From contig JBPBPY010000351.1 of assembly GCA_050954505.1 (NCBI GenBank), positions 1 through 16,323 on the forward strand: 16,323 bases of DNA, read 5' to 3'. Below the pieces are notes generated by a model. The model was given only the letters and a program-made list of their open reading frames with translations, ran no database searches and was not told the origin of the DNA. The stretch is from JAQGMO01 sp050954505. Lineage in GTDB: Bacteria > Pseudomonadota > Gammaproteobacteria > Burkholderiales > Burkholderiaceae_D. A program made the position numbers and the translations under genes. This document shows, piece by piece, positions 13,572 through 16,323 of the stretch (position 1 is the stretch's first letter; each line of letters starts with the position of its first letter).

Positions 13572-15554
13572 TCAGACCACTTGTTCCAGGGACTCCTGCA
13601 GCACCAGCCATTCGGCTTCCAGCTGCACCAGTTCCTTGGAATAGAAGGCCAGGTCGGTGGTCAGGGTCTTCAATTCCTTCTTGTTGGCGCTTTCGTACAT
13701 CAGCGGGTCGGCCAGCTTCAGGTCGACGGCAGCCTTTTGCGCATTGCGCTTGGCGATCTGCTCCTCGAGCTTCTTGATCTTTTGTTCGATCGGTTTTTTG
13801 CGTGCCGCCAGCTTCTGGCGCTCCTCGGCTTCCTGGCGCTTGTCGCGTTTTTCCACTACCGGTGCGGCTGCAACAGCAGCCTTCACAGGTGCGGCCTGCA
13901 AGCCGGGCAGACTGGTGCCGGCAGCGCCGTTCTTGGCCGAGAGCTTGGTCTTGAACAACCAGTCCTTGTAGTCGTCAAGGTCGCCATCGAAGGGCTGCAG
14001 CTTGCCATCGGCGACAATGATGAATTCGTCGGTGGTGGCGCGCAGCAGATGGCGGTCATGCGAGACCAGCACCAGGGTGCCTTCGAACTGCGCCAGCGCC
14101 ATGGTCAGCGCTTCGCGGGTTTCCAGGTCCAGATGGTTGGTCGGTTCATCGAGCAGCAGCAGATTCGGTTTTTGCCAGACGATCAAGGCCAGCGCCAGGC
14201 GGGCTTTTTCGCCACCGGAAAATGGCGCGATCTTGCTGGTCACCATGGTGCCGTTGAAGTTGAAACTGCCCAGGAAATTGCGCAATTCCTGTTCACGCAC
14301 ATTCGGCGCAATGCGTCCCAGGTGCCAAAGCGGTGACTCTTCATGGCGCAGCATTTCGACCTGGTGCTGGGCGAAATAACCAATTGCCAAACCCTTGCCG
14401 AATTGCGCGTCGCCCGACAGTGGCTTGATCTCGGCTGCGATGGTCTTGATCAAGGTCGACTTGCCGGCGCCGTTGACGCCCAGAAGGCCGATGCGCTGGC
14501 CGATCTGCAAGGAAAAGTTGATGTTGTTGACGATGGTCTTTTCGACAAAGCTGTGATCGGTTTCGCTGTCGATGCGGTAGCCGGCGTTGACCTTGTCCAT
14601 CACCAGCAAGGGGTTGGGGGCGCTGGCCGGTTCGCGGAACTCGAATGAAAATTCGGCAGCCGCGCGCAGCGGGGCGAGTTCATCCATTTTCGCCAGCGCC
14701 TTCATGCGGCTTTGCGCCTGGCGTGCCTTGCTGGCCTGGGCCTTGAAGCGGTTGATGAACGATTCCAGGTGGGCGCGCTGGCGCTGCTGTTTTTCCAGCG
14801 TGCCGGCGGCGAGGATCATTTGCGCGGCGCGCTGGCGCTCGAAAGAAGAGTAGTTGCCGGAATAGCGCTTGAGCTTGCGCTCGTCGATATGGACGATGAC
14901 ATTCACCACGCCATCGAGAAAATCGCGGTCATGGCTGATGATGATCAGTGTGCCGGGATAGCGCTTCAACCAGTCCTCCAGCCAGATGATGGCATCGAGG
15001 TCCAGATGGTTGGTCGGTTCATCGAGCAGCAGCAGGTCGGAGGGACACATCAGCGCCTGCGCCAGGTTCAGGCGCATGCGCCAGCCGCCGGAGAAACTGG
15101 CCACCGGCTGCTGCATCTGCGCCATCGAAAACCCCAGGCCGGTCAGCAGCTGTTCACCGCGTGAACGCACGGTGTAGGCATCGGCATCGGCCAGGGCGCT
15201 GTAAAGCTCGCCAATCAGCGTGCCATTGGCTGCGCTCTCGGGTTCGCTCTCCAGGAAAGCCAGTTCGTCTTCGAGACGGCGCAGCGTGACATCGCCATCG
15301 ATGGCGTAGTCCAATGCTGCGCGGTCCAGCGGTGGCGTCTCTTGCGCCACGTAAGCCATGCGCCATTTGGTGGGAAAGTCGATCTCGCCCATGTCGGCAT
15401 GCAGTTCACCGCGCAGCAAACCGAAGAGGCTGGATTTTCCGGCACCGTTGGCGCCGATCAAGCCGATCTTGTCACCCGGGTTGAGGGTGACATCGACATT
15501 GTCGAGCAAGGGCTTGATGCCCCGCATGAGGCTGACTTGCTGGAAACGTATCAT
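13572..15554 (-). CDS. yheS: ABC-F ATP-binding protein YheS
   Basis: The 660-residue protein is a soluble tandem ABC ATPase of the ABC-F family. These bind the ribosome near the E site and ease translation; they are not transporters. Domain 1 has Walker A GANGAGKS (34-41), SFSGGWRMRLNLAQAL (153-168) and Walker B LLLLDEPTNHLD (174-185). A basic helical linker (P-site tRNA-interaction motif region, about residues 240-300, rich in Arg, Gln and Ala) follows. Domain 2 has GVNGAGKST, FSGGEKARLALALIVW and LLLLDEPTNHLD. The last 110 residues or so form a Lys/Glu/Ala-rich coiled coil. The overall sequence, with HIDERKLKRYSGNYSSFERQ and YFAQHQVEMLR, matches E. coli YheS rather than EttA or Uup. The ATG at 15554 gives the conserved MIRFQQVSL start, though its ribosome binding site is weak; the open upstream extension has no family match. 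Confidence 0.93.
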   Translation of the reverse strand: MIRFQQVSLMRGIKPLLDNVDVTLNPGDKIGLIGANGAGKSSLFGLLRGELHADMGEIDFPTKWRMAYVAQETPPLDRAALDYAIDGDVTLRRLEDELAFLESEPESAANGTLIGELYSALADADAYTVRSRGEQLLTGLGFSMAQMQQPVASFSGGWRMRLNLAQALMCPSDLLLLDEPTNHLDLDAIIWLEDWLKRYPGTLIIISHDRDFLDGVVNVIVHIDERKLKRYSGNYSSFERQRAAQMILAAGTLEKQQRQRAHLESFINRFKAQASKARQAQSRMKALAKMDELAPLRAAAEFSFEFREPASAPNPLLVMDKVNAGYRIDSETDHSFVEKTIVNNINFSLQIGQRIGLLGVNGAGKSTLIKTIAAEIKPLSGDAQFGKGLAIGYFAQHQVEMLRHEESPLWHLGRIAPNVREQELRNFLGSFNFNGTMVTSKIAPFSGGEKARLALALIVWQKPNLLLLDEPTNHLDLETREALTMALAQFEGTLVLVSHDRHLLRATTDEFIIVADGKLQPFDGDLDDYKDWLFKTKLSAKNGAAGTSLPGLQAAPVKAAVAAAPVVEKRDKRQEAEERQKLAARKKPIEQKIKKLEEQIAKRNAQKAAVDLKLADPLMYESANKKELKTLTTDLAFYSKELVQLEAEWLVLQESLEQVV

Positions 15555-15787
15555 TTTTTTGGTGAACCAATATCGAAGTTCGGCGCAGGCCGAGCGTATG
15601 AAATGCCGCAAGTGTTTGTCGCGCGCAGGTGGCGGGCAGCGAGTCGATCTGTGAACAGCGGGGCGAAAGCGGCATTTTAACAGGCGCGCTGTGCAGCGCA
15701 GCAAGATCCGGCGAGCGAACTGGTCAACGCATTGCCATGAGATCGGTGCCATCTTCGAAACCTGCAAGTCAAATTGCTTGGCAGACG

Positions 15788-15805
15788 CAATGTGTTCACA
15801 CATTG
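15788..15805. repeat. 18-bp inverted repeat, possible operator
   Basis: CAATGTG (15788-15794) and CACATTG (15799-15805) are perfect arms around TTCA. The element lies about 235 bp upstream of the yheS start and about 210 bp upstream of the ATG at 16017. It may bind a dimeric regulator; there is no match to a site I can name. Confidence 0.4.
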
Positions 15806-15866
15806 TCAGCCGATCTTTTCTGCCAGGCGCGAAATCTCTCAACTTTTCTCCATTGGTCAAAAAACC

Positions 15867-15894
15867 GGAACTTTCGCCGGCTTGCCGATACTCA
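15867..15894 (+). promoter_or_regulatory. Third hrp box-like motif
   Basis: GGAACT (15867-15872), 15 bases, then ATACTCA (15888-15894). The pattern is close to GGAACC-N15/16-CCACNNA, with ACTCA as in the best HrpL sites. It lies 123 bases upstream of the ATG at 16017. Confidence 0.3.
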
Positions 15895-16016
15895 TCGTCG
15901 AATTATCAAAATAATCACAAAAAACAGTCTTTTCGATGCTATCTGAATGTTTGCGCTCACCGACAAGGCGAAGCAGATTCCAGCAGCACTTCCACTCTCC
16001 ACAGGAATGTCCCGTC

Positions 16017-16323
16017 ATGCTCACGCGTCCCCGTCCGATACCAAGAAACATCTCTGTGCTGCAACCAGCCGAAGCCGGGCCTTCGTCAAAGCAAGCGCTG
16101 GAAGCCGCCGCACAGGCAGCTAAACCCGCTGCCAGCTTTGCCGTCGAAAAGGCCAGAGCCGCGCGCTCGAATTTTGTTGTCCGGCTCGCCAGCGAAGCGG
16201 CACGGAACAAGCAACATGCCGATGGCGACGACGAATTTGCCGCCAGAAGCGCCAGGTTCGATGCCAATACGCTGCGCAAGTTGGGAAATATGAGCGAATC
16301 CGCCACTGTCGACGACGCCATCG
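16017..16323 (+). CDS. Unrecognised Ala-rich protein, N-terminal part (runs off right edge)
   Basis: A frame opens at the ATG at 16017 and stays open to the window edge (102 codons). AGGA (16003-16006) lies ten bases upstream. The product begins MLTRPRPIPRNISVLQPAEA, continues with an Ala/Lys/Gln-rich segment (about 24-60), and then a more mixed DDEFAARSARFDANTLRKLG. There is no signal peptide or membrane segment. No family is recognised. The Pro/Ser/Gln-rich leader, the nearby F-box/LRR genes and the hrp box-like motif upstream suggest another secreted effector, but this is inference from context. The opposite strand is also open here for 155 codons, so strand assignment is not certain; the plus frame is preferred for its start context and effector-like leader. 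Confidence 0.5.
   Translation, partial: MLTRPRPIPRNISVLQPAEAGPSSKQALEAAAQAAKPAASFAVEKARAARSNFVVRLASEAARNKQHADGDDEFAARSARFDANTLRKLGNMSESATVDDAI

Larger units (their letters stand above)
15555..16016. other. Intergenic region upstream of yheS and the edge gene
   Basis: This divergent region of about 460 bases carries the promoter area for yheS and for the gene at 16017. It holds an 18-bp inverted repeat (15788-15805) and a hrp box-like motif (15867-15894). Its right half is AT-rich (15895-15940). No coding frame of recognisable content is seen. Confidence 0.5.

Overview
The window looks like a chromosomal segment of a high-GC betaproteobacterium of the order Burkholderiales, most likely an Oxalobacteraceae relative (Herbaspirillum, Collimonas, Janthinobacterium or Massilia type). 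This rests on codon use, on very family-typical housekeeping proteins (DmlA, MobA, Mrp/ApbC, PncB, YheS), on a PEP-CTERM protein, and on what look like type III-style effector genes. The genus is an inference; no rRNA or tRNA is present.

Left part (1-5845): the start of a NUDIX gene runs off the left edge on the minus strand. Next come a small exported Lys/Ala-rich protein (+), a bidirectional terminator, dmlA (-) and an exported epoxide-hydrolase-like alpha/beta hydrolase (-). A 73-residue orphan ORF (+) sits behind a near-consensus LexA (SOS) box and is convergent with a PEP-CTERM protein (-). A roughly 960-bp, AT-richer non-coding stretch follows, carrying three perfect DnaA boxes (TTATCCACA). 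A small secreted protein with a recognisable promoter closes this part.

Middle (5846-9115): ordinary metabolism, with mobA (-) divergent from mrp/apbC (+), then pncB (+).

Accessory block (9116-12620): three paralogous genes in tandem on the plus strand. The first (9361-10662) is intact and encodes a Ser/Pro/Ala/Gln-rich N-terminus, an F-box-like segment and about five ribonuclease-inhibitor-type leucine-rich repeats. The second (10739-12070) has a clearer F-box but is broken by about four single-base frame changes, mostly in homopolymers. The third (12236-12619) is a remnant with an in-frame amber codon and the middle deleted, so that the N-terminus abuts the last repeat. The F-box plus LRR layout recalls the GALA effectors of Ralstonia solanacearum, which enter the plant SCF ubiquitin ligase, but the GAxALA repeat signature is absent. 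Copies 1 and 3 share a leader of equal length that begins GGAACC and may be a HrpL-type promoter or an old coding segment.

Right part (12728-16323): yheS (ABC-F ATPase) and, 13 bp downstream, a Rossmann/DUF2520 protein form a minus-strand pair. Upstream of yheS is a 460-bp gap with another GGAAC-type motif. It is followed by the start of an unrecognised Ala-rich plus-strand gene that runs off the right edge and may be one more effector.
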